From Clostridium manihotivorum (GTDB lineage Bacteria > Bacillota > Clostridia > Clostridiales > Clostridiaceae), in the NCBI RefSeq assembly GCF_004015185.1, contig NZ_CP025746.1, positions 2,745,776 to 2,809,775 on the forward strand: 64,000 bases of DNA, written 5' to 3'. This document shows, in pieces, positions 40,203 through 49,380 of this stretch. The first letter of the stretch is position 1; each line of letters begins with the position of its first letter. A program made the translations under genes and the position numbers. The notes below the pieces were generated by a model. The model searched no databases. It saw only the letters and a list, made by a program, of their open reading frames with translations, and was not told the DNA's origin.

Positions 40203-42626
40203 ATGAATAAGTGGCAAAGGTCCCGCTTTCAACCCAATTTACCTTTGGGTAATAATGGAGAAAGGGTTACAGCATGCAAAGCTCATAGAGAATTATCAAA
40301 GAATGCAGCTAAGGAAGGAATGGTTTTACTAAAAAATCAAGAAAATGTACTTCCACTTAGTAAAGGTTCTAAAGTTGCTCTATTTGGAAAAGGCTGCTTT
40401 GACTATGTAAAAGGCGGTGGAGGTAGTGGAGATGTAACAGTTGAATATATTATAAATTTATATGATGGCATGAAAATTTTAGATGGACATGTTACTGTTT
40501 TTGAAGAACTGTCAGAATTCTATAGGGAAAATGTGAAGCAGCAGTATGAAAGTGGTGCTGTGCCAGGAATGACAGTAGAACCTGAAGTTCCTAAAGCTTT
40601 GTTAAAAAAAGCTTGTACATTCACTGATACAGCAGTTATAACCATATGCCGTTTTTCAGGAGAAGGCTGGGACAGAAAAAGTGTTGTAGACACAGAAAAT
40701 AAAAACCTTTGGGAGTTTGAAGAGGCTATGACAAAAAAGTCAGGTGAGCTATTTGAAAATGGTGACTTCTACCTCACACATGCAGAAGCAGCTATGGTAA
40801 ATATTGTGAAAGAGCATTTCTCAAAGGTAATCGTTATCATGAATGTTGGAGGTATGGTAGATACTAGTTGGTTCGTAGATGATGCCTCTATTCAATCTGT
40901 ACTAATGGCTTGGCAAGGTGGGATGGAAGGTGGTCTCGCTACTGCTGAGCTATTATGTGGTATCGGAAATCCTTCTGGTAAGTTAGCAGATAGCTTTGCA
41001 AAAAGGTTGGAAGATTATCCGTCTACCTACAATTTTCATGAATCTGAAGCTTATGTAGATTATACTGATGATATTTATGTAGGATATCGTTATTTTGAGA
41101 CAATCCCAGGAGCTGCTGATAAGGTGAATTATCCTTTTGGGTTTGGTTTATCTTATACAAGCTTTAATTGGTCAGTGACCTCTATAAAGGAACAACAAGG
41201 TATGATTGAATTTCTAGTAAGCGTAACCAATACTGGAGATATTGAAGGTAAAGAAGTTATTCAAATTTATGCAGGTGCACCACAAGGACTGTTAGGTAAA
41301 CCCGCAAAAAGCTTAGTAGCCTTTAAAAAGACCCGTTTACTAAAACCAGGAGAAACTCAACTGCTTAAGCTTGAATTTTCAGTTGAAGCTATGGCGTCTT
41401 ATGATGATTTAGGTAAAGTTCAGAGATCTGCTTATGTATTAGAGGCTGGAGACTATGTATTTTATGTTGGTACATCAGTAAGACAGGTAGAAAAGGTAAG
41501 CTTTGTTTATACTGTAGAGCAGGACAGAGTTACTATACAGCTTAGTGAAAGTATTGCACCTACTTCTCTGAAGGAAAGAATGGTATCTGATGGCAGTTTT
41601 GAGAAGCTACCTTTAAAAGAAGCAAATGATCCAAATGCCTGTGGTATTGAAAAATTATCAGCTGAAATGATGGAAGGGTATTCTCCAGCAGTACGTGCAA
41701 GAGAGAGCTACCAATTATGGAAAGAGCCTTTTAAAAAGGGCATTCGAATTTTTGATGAAGTGGCAGAAGGTAAGCTTACTGTAGAGGACTTTTTATCACA
41801 AATGACTGATGAAGAGGTATGCCACTTGCTAGGTGGACAACCAAATACAGGAGTAGGGAATACCTTTGGATATGGTAATATGCCTGAATATGGAATTCCT
41901 AATGTTATGACTGCTGATGGACCTGCAGGGCTTAGAATTGCACCTCAGTGTGGTGTTAATACTACAGCATGGCCTTGTTCAACTTTATTAGCTTGCACCT
42001 GGGACAGAGATATTGTTTATTCTGTTGGAGAGGCAGGTGCTAAAGAGGTTAAGGAAAATAATATTGCTCTTTGGTTGGCCCCTGCAATTAATATTCATAG
42101 AAGCCCATTGTGTGGACGTAATTTTGAATACTATTCTGAAGATCCTTTCTTGACAGGTAAACTAGCAGCAGCAATGGTAAATGGAATACAATCTCAGCAT
42201 ATTGGCGCAACGGTTAAGCACTTTGCTTTAAATAATAAAGAAACTAACAGAAAGAACAGTGATTCCAGAGTGTCAGAAAGAGCAGCTAGAGAGATTTACC
42301 TAAAAGCCTTTGAGATAGTAGCTAAAGAAGCAGATCCATGGAGCATAATGACTTCTTATAACATTATTAATGGACATCGCGCTTCAGAAAACAAAGAGCT
42401 CTTAGAAGATATACTAAGAGGCGAGTGGGGGTGGAAAGGGATGGTCACAACAGATTGGTGGACTTGTGGAGAACATTATAAGGAGGTCAAAGCCGGAAAT
42501 GATGTGAAAATGGGCTGTGGATATCCTCAGCGTCTTCTACAGGCTAAAGAGTTAGGCTTTATTTCTAGAGAAGAGCTAGAAATATGTGCTAAGAGAATCT
42601 TGGAGCTTATATTAAAAATAGATTAA
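40203..42626 (+). CDS. Glycoside hydrolase family 3, domain-permuted beta-glucosidase-like
   Basis: An 807-residue GH3 enzyme with its domains in the reverse order. The GH3 C-terminal alpha/beta sandwich comes first (about residues 20-310; EGMVLLKNQENVLPL and GGLATAELLCGIGNPSGKLA), then the Fn3-like domain (about 330-430; VTNTGDIEGKEVIQIY). The TIM-barrel catalytic domain comes last (about 530-800; MTADGPAGLRIAP, KHFALNNKETNR, and MVTTDWWTCGE with the nucleophile Asp). Such permutation is known in some Ruminococcus and Butyrivibrio glucosidases. It has no signal peptide, so it is cytosolic. GGAGG precedes ATG 40203. Substrate, probably a beta-glucoside, is not certain. Confidence 0.9.
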   Translation: MNKWQRSRFQPNLPLGNNGERVTACKAHRELSKNAAKEGMVLLKNQENVLPLSKGSKVALFGKGCFDYVKGGGGSGDVTVEYIINLYDGMKILDGHVTVFEELSEFYRENVKQQYESGAVPGMTVEPEVPKALLKKACTFTDTAVITICRFSGEGWDRKSVVDTENKNLWEFEEAMTKKSGELFENGDFYLTHAEAAMVNIVKEHFSKVIVIMNVGGMVDTSWFVDDASIQSVLMAWQGGMEGGLATAELLCGIGNPSGKLADSFAKRLEDYPSTYNFHESEAYVDYTDDIYVGYRYFETIPGAADKVNYPFGFGLSYTSFNWSVTSIKEQQGMIEFLVSVTNTGDIEGKEVIQIYAGAPQGLLGKPAKSLVAFKKTRLLKPGETQLLKLEFSVEAMASYDDLGKVQRSAYVLEAGDYVFYVGTSVRQVEKVSFVYTVEQDRVTIQLSESIAPTSLKERMVSDGSFEKLPLKEANDPNACGIEKLSAEMMEGYSPAVRARESYQLWKEPFKKGIRIFDEVAEGKLTVEDFLSQMTDEEVCHLLGGQPNTGVGNTFGYGNMPEYGIPNVMTADGPAGLRIAPQCGVNTTAWPCSTLLACTWDRDIVYSVGEAGAKEVKENNIALWLAPAINIHRSPLCGRNFEYYSEDPFLTGKLAAAMVNGIQSQHIGATVKHFALNNKETNRKNSDSRVSERAAREIYLKAFEIVAKEADPWSIMTSYNIINGHRASENKELLEDILRGEWGWKGMVTTDWWTCGEHYKEVKAGNDVKMGCGYPQRLLQAKELGFISREELEICAKRILELILKID

Positions 42627-42630
42627 TAGT

Positions 42631-42671
42631 AAAAAGACCACTGAAGAAAAGGTAGCTTCAGTGATCTTTTT
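42631..42671 (+). terminator. Terminator of the GH3 gene
   Basis: AAAAAGACCACTGAAG pairs with CTTCAGTGATCTTTTT, with a T run, three bases after the stop codon. Confidence 0.9.
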
Positions 42672-42796
42672 ATTGTAAAGGGATCGCTCATGAGAGCAAA
42701 CCTCCACAAAGTATAAAGAAGAAGTTTGTATTCTTTATACTTTGTTAAGGCAGATAAACAAAAGAAAACTATATAAAAATATGTCTAAAAATTAAA

Positions 42797-42832
42797 AATA
42801 AAGTGCGAAGAAATAGCTCTTCGCACTTTATT
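42797..42832. terminator. Second hairpin terminator, for the leftward gene
   Basis: AATAAAGTGCGAAG pairs with CTTCGCACTTTATT. It lies 37 bases beyond the stop of the leftward PIG-V-like gene and probably ends it. Confidence 0.8.
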
Positions 42833-42869
42833 AAAGGGTATTATTAATTTCAAGACACTACCTTGCTAA

Positions 42870-44156
42870 TTAAAAAACATAAAAACCCTTTGGCATTCCT
42901 AAAGAAAATCCAACTGTTATAATAACCATCTCAAAAGTAAATGTGGCAAGAAGAAGAGCGTATAGAGTTGTCTTCTTGTCTATTAATTTGCCTAATAATA
43001 TATAGAGAGGAAACATTGGTAACACATATCTTCCCATTGAGAAGGGGTTGTTGTTTCTGGTTCCGAATATTATTAATGGAAGAACTATTTGTACCACTGA
43101 CCACGTAAGCAATATAAATTCATTTTCAAATTTTACTAGGTTTAAGGTTCCTTCAGTCCTATAGGTTCGTGTAATTTTTATAAGGACTATCATAGAGATA
43201 ATTAGTAAAAAGTATACCATCAAAATAGAAACCACAGATGGATCTAGCAAATTAAAATGATTTTTAAATGGGATTAAAATATAATGAGATAGATTGGAAA
43301 ATCTTTGCCTTAAAGTTATGTATCCACCTATGTTACCCCAATACTGCTGAACTTTTTCAGAAGCAAAGGCGTCTCCAAATTTTATAAGGTTATATAGCAT
43401 AAAAGCAGCTTTACCCCAAACACTGAAAGCTAGTAGCATTATGGATGTAAAAATGTTATTCATATTAAACTTCTTTTTTTCAATGAAAAAATAATGAATA
43501 AATAGAATTGGTGCATAAAAGATTCCAATTGACCTTATTCCGCTTAATAGTCCTCCTACAATAGCAGCTGGCAGATAATTTCTTTTTATTAATAAAACTA
43601 GTGCCATTGCGGATATTAGAAAATACATGCCTTCGGAATACCCGGCTGTAAGAAAGATAGCAAATGGGTTAAGGGAATATAGCGTAATTCCTATAAAATT
43701 TATATTATCCTTTAGTCCCAGTAATCTACCTAAATAATACATGAAAAAAAGTCCAAAGAACACAGCTGAATTGTTTACTAGTATAAGAGCCCAATCAGCT
43801 TTTAGATTGAAGGCTTTGCTAACTAGTTTTGCAGTCATAGGATATCCAAAATAAAAGGCTACATTTTGCTGATCCTTTACATTTTCAGTATAAGAATATC
43901 CATGTTCAACTATGTTTTTATACCATCCAGCGTCCCATCCAGTTAACCCCTTTTTTATACTTGTAATAAAATTGTATGGCGCATCCTTATGATCAGTTAT
44001 TAGTGAAAATGGGCCAATGGAAAAGAAATGTATGGTTAATAAAATGATTAATTTCGATACTAAGAAAATAGATGTTATTTGAATAAATTTAAGTATCAAT
44101 AATTTCATTGGATAATCAGTTGTTTTTTTAGTTAATATAGAATTTAATCTTGACAA
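42870..44156 (-). CDS. PIG-V-like mannosyltransferase-type membrane protein
   Basis: A 428-residue membrane protein with about ten hydrophobic segments. The large first outside loop holds GWDAGWYKNIVEHGYSY (about residues 73-89), matching the W-D-x-x-W-Y-x-x-I-x-x-x-G-Y signature of the PIG-V/DUF2029-like GT-C glycosyltransferases. These enzymes use lipid-linked sugars outside the membrane; bacterial members are mostly uncharacterised. The start is TTG 44156, seven bases after AGGAGG. Isolated, with no glycan cluster around it. Sugar and acceptor are unknown. Confidence 0.8.
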   Translation of the reverse strand: MSRLNSILTKKTTDYPMKLLILKFIQITSIFLVSKLIILLTIHFFSIGPFSLITDHKDAPYNFITSIKKGLTGWDAGWYKNIVEHGYSYTENVKDQQNVAFYFGYPMTAKLVSKAFNLKADWALILVNNSAVFFGLFFMYYLGRLLGLKDNINFIGITLYSLNPFAIFLTAGYSEGMYFLISAMALVLLIKRNYLPAAIVGGLLSGIRSIGIFYAPILFIHYFFIEKKKFNMNNIFTSIMLLAFSVWGKAAFMLYNLIKFGDAFASEKVQQYWGNIGGYITLRQRFSNLSHYILIPFKNHFNLLDPSVVSILMVYFLLIISMIVLIKITRTYRTEGTLNLVKFENEFILLTWSVVQIVLPLIIFGTRNNNPFSMGRYVLPMFPLYILLGKLIDKKTTLYALLLATFTFEMVIITVGFSLGMPKGFYVF

Positions 44157-44294
44157 TCTAAAGCCTCCTGAAGCAATCTACATACATGTTTGTTAATATA
44201 TACATAATACCTTGAACCTGAAAGTTTGGCAATAATTGAGGTAAGGTCAATATTTAGTTAAATTCCAGTATAAAAGAATTTATATTATATAAAA

Positions 44295-45059
44295 CTAAAT
44301 TAGTCTTACATCATACTGATTTACGAGTGTCAGTATAGTATCATTAGGCTCGTTTTCTGTAATTATGCCATGAAAATCAGATAGGTTAGAGAAGTTGTAG
44401 ACACCATCTATATTAAATCTTTCATTTGGAGCTATTAGAAACAATTCTTTAGATATACTCATAATAGCCTTTTTTGTACCTGCATCCTCAGATTCGCCTG
44501 TACTAATATTTCCATCTCTAAGATCTATGCCGCTGCAACCGATAAATGCTTTATTACAACGGTAAAGCTTTATTTGTTCATTTGCATGGGAACCAACATT
44601 TCCTCCTACAAGAGGATAGTAATCTCCACCTATAAAAATAACTTTTACTTTTGATTCCAAATTAATCATTGATGATATTTCAACCATATTAGTAATTAAA
44701 GTGAGTCTTATGTTATTTTCAGTAATTAGTTTTGTTAGAAAATAAGAGATGCTTGATGCATCTAAAAAGATAGTATCATCTTCCTGTATTAGTTCATAGG
44801 CCTTTCTAGCTATAACTTCTTTTATATCTATATCTTTTTCAACTCTTTTAAAGAAGCTCTCACCATTTACTATAGTGCGCTTTAAGTTAATAGCACCACC
44901 ATAAGTTCGTTGTAGTAAGTTACTCTTTTCCAAAACCTTTAAATCTTTTCTAATCATACTCTCACTAACTTCAAATAGGGTACTTAAGTCTTTTACTAAT
45001 ACCTTTCCGTCTCTTTCTAACAAGTCTAATATGTGTTTATGTCTTTCTTCGGTAAACAT
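44295..45059 (-). CDS. DeoR family transcriptional regulator
   Basis: A 254-residue DeoR-type regulator. The N-terminal helix-turn-helix is MFTEERHKHILDLLERDG then VKDLSTLFEVSESMIRKDLK; the C-terminal DeoRC sugar-phosphate-binding domain has DDTIFLDASSISYFLTK and IGCSGIDLRDG. CGGAGGA stands before ATG 45059, so I reject the 42-residue longer frame. It is divergent from a Cof-type HAD gene 150 bases away, with three repeats in between (45129-45183). It probably senses a sugar phosphate and controls the HAD gene. Confidence 0.9.
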   Translation of the reverse strand: MFTEERHKHILDLLERDGKVLVKDLSTLFEVSESMIRKDLKVLEKSNLLQRTYGGAINLKRTIVNGESFFKRVEKDIDIKEVIARKAYELIQEDDTIFLDASSISYFLTKLITENNIRLTLITNMVEISSMINLESKVKVIFIGGDYYPLVGGNVGSHANEQIKLYRCNKAFIGCSGIDLRDGNISTGESEDAGTKKAIMSISKELFLIAPNERFNIDGVYNFSNLSDFHGIITENEPNDTILTLVNQYDVRLI

Positions 45060-45128
45060 AGCTTCCTCCGAGTGTTTCTCATTTTCTTCTATTTTAGCAA
45101 TAATTATTAGGTTGCGCAATCTAATTAA

Positions 45129-45183
45129 TTGACAAATGAGAAGAAACGACATAAAATGATAATAAATAAAACTAAATGAGAAC
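45129..45183 (+). promoter_or_regulatory. Promoter with three 20-bp-spaced repeats (DeoR operator candidate)
   Basis: AAATGAGAA, AAATGATAA and AAATGAGAA start at 45134, 45154 and 45174, exactly 20 bases apart (two helical turns). They overlap a promoter TTGACA (45129-45134), a 17-base spacer and TAAAAT (45152-45157). DeoR regulators usually bind direct repeats, so this is the likely operator for the HAD gene. Confidence 0.65.
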
Positions 45184-45215
45184 ATAATTAGTTATCAGGA
45201 GGATATGATTATAAC

Positions 45216-46001
45216 ATGAAAAAGGCTGTATTTTTTGATATTGATGGAACTTTGATTGATTGTTTAAAGGGAATAACTGATATCACTCCTAGAGTAAAAA
45301 GGGCTATAGGTGAATTGAAGGCAAGGGGAAATTACGTTTTTATTGCCACTGGCAGACCCTACGCTTTTCTAAATGAAGCATTGTTAGATTTCGGATTTGA
45401 TGGTTTTGTACTTACTAATGGTGCATATGTAAAGATTGCGGACAAGTGTATCCATAAGGAAGCTATCAATAAAGAACTAATAGAGAAGCTGGTAGATAAA
45501 TTTGAAGATCTTAATGTGGAGTATATTTTGCAGGGAGAAAAGTACTCTTATATAAAAGATACTCATAAGAAGCTGCATTCCTATTATGAGTCTTACAGCG
45601 TTTCTAAAAGCTACTTAGAAGGGAACTTTAATCATAAGGAAGTTGATGTATATAAGATTGAGATGTTATGTAATGACCAGGCTGGAACTGATTATTGCTT
45701 AACTTTAGGAGATTCCAATTTTAATTATATTTACAATTTACATGATCAGACTTTTGAATTGTATTCTAAAGCAAATTCAAAAGCTTCAGGAATATTAAAG
45801 GTATTAGAGTATTTAGATATACCAGTAGAAAATAGCTATGCCTTTGGTGATGGAAAAAATGATATAGAGATGCTATCTACAGTAGGCTGCGGCATAGCAA
45901 TGGGAAATGCTGATGACTATGTTAAAGGTTTTGCTAAAAAGGTTACAGATACAGTGGAAAATGACGGAGTAGCAATTGGAATAGAAAAATTTATATTGTA
46001 A
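45216..46001 (+). CDS. Cof-type HAD-IIB phosphatase
   Basis: A 261-residue sugar-phosphatase-type HAD protein. Motif I is FFDIDGTLID (DxD), motif II FIATGRPYAF (Thr), motif III the Lys in SKASGILKVLEYL, and motif IV YAFGDGKNDIEML (GDxxND). The C2-type cap lies between. Cof-like enzymes dephosphorylate sugar phosphates or nucleotides in the cytosol. It faces a DeoR regulator, a common layout for sugar-phosphate response. The ribosome binding site GGAGGA lies 12 bases before the ATG, a long spacing. Confidence 0.9.
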   Translation: MKKAVFFDIDGTLIDCLKGITDITPRVKRAIGELKARGNYVFIATGRPYAFLNEALLDFGFDGFVLTNGAYVKIADKCIHKEAINKELIEKLVDKFEDLNVEYILQGEKYSYIKDTHKKLHSYYESYSVSKSYLEGNFNHKEVDVYKIEMLCNDQAGTDYCLTLGDSNFNYIYNLHDQTFELYSKANSKASGILKVLEYLDIPVENSYAFGDGKNDIEMLSTVGCGIAMGNADDYVKGFAKKVTDTVENDGVAIGIEKFIL

Positions 46002-46034
46002 ATAAAGTGTGTAAAAAGTAAATCCTATAATTGA

Positions 46035-46079
46035 CAAAGAACTAAGGAAGCATAGAAATGTTCCCTTGGTTTTCTTTAT
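46035..46079 (+). terminator. Terminator after the Cof-type HAD gene
   Basis: AAAGAACTAAGGAA pairs with TTCCCTTGGTTTTCTTT with wobbles, followed by ATT. The rest of the 46.0-46.35 kb gap shows no gene. Confidence 0.6.
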
Positions 46080-46352
46080 TTAGAAGTTATGTCGCATATC
46101 AGATTTTATCATATACATTGGGAAGAGAACATGCGCAAAAAAATATCATTTTAACATCAAGAATAAATTTGTGGTATAATAAACCTTATTCCTATTATGT
46201 TAGATATTACAATATATACAAAACTCTCCAATAACACTTAAGTCTGACTGAGCTTAACATTATTATTGAGATTAAGTGGCTATACAGGAGTTTTTATATT
46301 GTAATTTAGTATAATTAGGTAATTATTTTTGCATAGAATGGAGTGATTTATT

Positions 46353-47171
46353 ATGTCTAAAGCAAACGATAGAGAGATAGTTAAAATTCAGTATAATTCA
46401 GACAAGAATTTAAATGCTAGACAAGCATTTCACATTATCTTTAGTACCAATAAATATGCTTGGGCAAATTGGGTATTTGATCAATATAGTATTAAGCCTA
46501 ATGAAAGAATTATAGAATTTGGCTGTGGTAATGGTAGCATATGGTCCAACAATAAAGATAGAATACCCAAAGATACTAAATTGGTTTTGACTGATTTTTC
46601 AGAGGGTATGTTGAATGCTGCAAAGGAGAGCCTGCAAGATATTGAAGGAATAGACTATGCTGTAATGGACATACAAAATATTGAATATGATGATGATTCT
46701 TTTGATTGCGTTATTGCCAACCACATGCTTTATCATGTACAAAATAGAGATTTAGCCATAAGTGAGGTAGCCCGCATACTTAAACCAGAAGGTACCTTTT
46801 ATGCTACTACCAATGGTAGTAATAATATGAAAGGCTTTAAGGATTTAGTGGTCGCATTTGATCCTAGGTTAAATATAAAATCCTTTTCTGTAACTAGTGA
46901 ATTCGGACTAGAAAATGGGGAAGAACAGTTATATAAGCATTTTAATTCTGTAGAAAAGATAATACGTGAGGATTCTTTACATATAACAGAAGCAAAGCCT
47001 TTTGTAGATTATGTACTTTCTTTAGAAGGACACACAAATGGAAAGGAAATACTTACGGAAAGTAGAATAAAAGACTTTTATGCATATCTGGAAAATATTA
47101 TTTCAAGGGATGGAAGCATTGATATACCTAAATCCAGTGGGATATTTATAGCTAGAAATCCAAAGAAATAA
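46353..47171 (+). CDS. Class I SAM-dependent methyltransferase
   Basis: A 272-residue methyltransferase. Motif I is RIIEFGCGNGSIWSNNKDRI (about residues 48-67), followed by the strand-2 acid in LVLTDFSEGM and the motif IV region SFDCVIANHMLYHV. A C-terminal part (about 155-270) of unclear role follows. GGAGTGA precedes the ATG. It is of the small-molecule (UbiE-like) type; acceptor unknown. Monocistronic. Confidence 0.85.
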   Translation: MSKANDREIVKIQYNSDKNLNARQAFHIIFSTNKYAWANWVFDQYSIKPNERIIEFGCGNGSIWSNNKDRIPKDTKLVLTDFSEGMLNAAKESLQDIEGIDYAVMDIQNIEYDDDSFDCVIANHMLYHVQNRDLAISEVARILKPEGTFYATTNGSNNMKGFKDLVVAFDPRLNIKSFSVTSEFGLENGEEQLYKHFNSVEKIIREDSLHITEAKPFVDYVLSLEGHTNGKEILTESRIKDFYAYLENIISRDGSIDIPKSSGIFIARNPKK

Positions 47172-47179
47172 GCTCATAT

Positions 47180-47277
47180 AGATCTACAGTTTCCTAGTAA
47201 AATTTATATTTTCAAATTATCATATAAAAACCCAGAAAAGTTTTGAAATTAGGTTCCAAATTGAAGTGATAGATCTT
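47180..47277 (-). repeat. Dispersed hairpin repeat, family 2, inverted copy
   Basis: The block AGTAAAATTTATATTTTCAA is the reverse complement of the family core GAAAATATAAATTTTACT. The ends AGATCTAC and GTGATAGATCT are inverted relatives of the other copies. It lies just after the methyltransferase gene. Confidence 0.6.
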
Positions 47278-47524
47278 TAAAAGCCTTTGTAATTGATAAA
47301 GTTACAAAGGCTTTCTATATTAAGTAAACATAGCATTAGTAAACAAAGGAATTGTTATATTATCTAATTAGAATATAGCGTTATCTTTATAAATACTTAA
47401 ACTCAATAATATTATTAAACATGGTCTAAAGTAGGAATAGTTAACAATAAATAGATTAATTAGATTTATATAGAAATACTACTGATTCTATTAAAATAAA
47501 TGTATAAAAAAGTATGATTACTAC

Positions 47525-47553
47525 TTGTAAAGTTAGACAAATTACACTATAAT
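47525..47553 (+). promoter_or_regulatory. Promoter of the purine riboswitch leader
   Basis: TTGTAA (47525-47530), a 17-base spacer and TATAAT (47548-47553), about 30 bases ahead of the aptamer. Confidence 0.55.
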
Positions 47554-47585
47554 TTAACTCGGAAAACTTTATCAATAATTAAATA

Positions 47586-47702
47586 GATTCGATATATCGC
47601 CGACATATATGGGTTGGCAGTTTCTACCGGATGACCGTTAATTATCCGACTATCGAAATGAACATAGAGTATGGATTTTTTTCATTCATAATTCTGTTTT
47701 TT
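47586..47702 (+). promoter_or_regulatory. Purine riboswitch, guanine class
   Basis: The aptamer (47586-47657) has the expected order: a closing P1 helix (TTCGATA with TATCGAA), then CGACATATATGGGTTGGCAG, TTTCTACCGG, CCGTTAATTATCC and GACTATCG. The base that pairs with the ligand is C (GACTATC; adenine aptamers have GATTA), so the ligand is guanine or hypoxanthine. After it, ACATAGAGTATGGA can pair with TTCATAATTCTGT followed by TTTTTT, an intrinsic terminator. Ligand binding should end transcription of the purine permease gene. Confidence 0.9.
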
Positions 47703-47783
47703 CGGTAGGTTGGAACGATGTTTCAATCTATTTTGTTTTTGGTGATAAAATTTTATCATAAAAATATTTTAGGAGTTATGGAG

Positions 47784-49274
47784 ATGGAAAAATTTTTTAA
47801 TTTGAAGAAGTACGGTACTAACGTACGAACTGAAATCATTGCGGGTCTTACTACTTTCTTTACTATGGCGTACATCATTTTTGTTAATCCAAACATTTTA
47901 CAGTTAGCAGGAACTCCAGACAATCCTTTTAACCCACAGGCTATTTTCGTTGCGACGATTATATCTGCAGTGGTTGGTACACTTGTTATGGGACTTTTTG
48001 CTAATGTACCATATGCATTAGCTCCTGGTATGGGATTAAATGCATTCTTTACTTTTACCGTTTGTGGTACTATGGGCTTCAGATGGCAAGAAGCTTTGGC
48101 AATGGTATTTATCTGTGGTGTTGTAAATATTGTTATAACTGTCACAGGACTTCGTAAGATAATTATACGATCTTTACCATCGGTTTTACAAAAAGCTATC
48201 GGTGGCGGTATTGGTCTTTTTATAGCATACATAGGGATTAAAGACAGCGGTCTTTTAAAGTTTACTTCTGACCCTGGAACCTACCTTTTCCTAGGTAAAA
48301 CTCCTGCAGATGCAACAGTGGTTGCTAATTCATCTGCTGTTCCAGCAATTGTTAACTTCTCTAACCCAGCTGTACAGTTAGCATTATTCGGAATTGTTTT
48401 AATACTTATTCTTATGGTTTTAAAAGTTAGAGCTGCAATTTTAATTGGTATTACTTCAGTAACTGCACTTTGCTTTATCGAGATTGCTTGTGGTGTTAAC
48501 CCTGGTGTTTTTGGTTTCCACGCTAAAAATGCTCATGAGTTTTTCTCCTCAGCTAACATATCTCTAAGCGGTATAGGCAATTCTATTGCAGCAGTTAAAT
48601 ATACAGCTTTTAAGATGGACTTTGCGGGCCTTTTTGCTAATGGAAGCAAGTTCTTGCTAGCAGTAACTGCAATGATTGCTTTCATACTAACAGATATATT
48701 TGATGCCCTTGGAACATTTATTGGGACAGGTCGTCGTTCAGGTATCTTTGATGCAGAAGATGAAAAGTTAATGCTTGAAGGTAAAGGTGTTAAATCACGT
48801 TTAGATAAGGCTTTATTTGCAGATTTAAGTGCAACTATAGTAGGAGCATTTTTCGGAACTTCAAATACTACTACTTATGTTGAAAGCTCAGCTGGTATTG
48901 CTGCTGGTGGTAGAACAGGTTTAACATCAGTTGTAACATCAATCATGTTCCTTATATGTCTTGTTTTTGCTCCTGTAATCGGAATTATTCCAACAGTTGC
49001 AACAGCACCAGCACTTGTAGTTGTTGGTATCCTAATGATGTCTTCTATTGGAGAAATCGACTGGAAAGACTTCAGTGTAGCAGCAGTTGCTTTCCTTACA
49101 ATTGCACTTATGCCATTTGCTTATAGCATAACAACAGGTATTTCTTTTGGGTTTATAAGCTATGTTATAATCGCTATCATAAAGAAGGAAACAAAGAAGA
49201 TTCATCCAGTAATTTATTTATTCACAGTACTATTTATATTAAATTTCATATTATTAGCAGTTAGAAATCTGTAA
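47784..49274 (+). CDS. pbuG: NCS2/AzgA-type guanine/hypoxanthine permease
   Basis: A 496-residue membrane protein of the AzgA/PbuG group with 12-14 hydrophobic segments. It has YGTNVRTEIIAGLTTFFTMA at the start, ALAPGMGLNAFFTF (TM3 motif), LTDIFDALGTFIGTGRRSGI and FGTSNTTTYVESSAGIAAGG (conserved in purine transporters). It would import guanine and hypoxanthine by proton symport. This agrees with the guanine-class riboswitch in its leader. AGGAG favours ATG 47784 over the longer frame from 47718 and over ATG 47778, which is too close. The gene symbol rests on the family and the riboswitch. Confidence 0.9.
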   Translation: MEKFFNLKKYGTNVRTEIIAGLTTFFTMAYIIFVNPNILQLAGTPDNPFNPQAIFVATIISAVVGTLVMGLFANVPYALAPGMGLNAFFTFTVCGTMGFRWQEALAMVFICGVVNIVITVTGLRKIIIRSLPSVLQKAIGGGIGLFIAYIGIKDSGLLKFTSDPGTYLFLGKTPADATVVANSSAVPAIVNFSNPAVQLALFGIVLILILMVLKVRAAILIGITSVTALCFIEIACGVNPGVFGFHAKNAHEFFSSANISLSGIGNSIAAVKYTAFKMDFAGLFANGSKFLLAVTAMIAFILTDIFDALGTFIGTGRRSGIFDAEDEKLMLEGKGVKSRLDKALFADLSATIVGAFFGTSNTTTYVESSAGIAAGGRTGLTSVVTSIMFLICLVFAPVIGIIPTVATAPALVVVGILMMSSIGEIDWKDFSVAAVAFLTIALMPFAYSITTGISFGFISYVIIAIIKKETKKIHPVIYLFTVLFILNFILLAVRNL

Positions 49275-49342
49275 AAAATGTTCAAAAAGAATAAAATCAC
49301 TGTCTGCTAGCTTTCGTATTAATTAAAAAAGTTAGTGATGTG

Positions 49343-49377
49343 AAAAGTAGCTGAATTTTGCTTCAGCTACTTTTTTT
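49343..49377. terminator. Terminator between the purine permease and phosphoesterase genes
   Basis: AAAAGTAGCTGAA pairs with TTCAGCTACTTTT (gap of 4-5 bases), followed by a T7 run on the plus strand. The converging phosphoesterase gene stops at its edge. Confidence 0.85.
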
Positions 49378-49380
49378 ATT

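Noticed and set aside
47756..48232. Open frame of 158 codons on the minus strand
   Set aside because: Antisense to the purine permease gene, reflecting its hydrophobic codon pattern.
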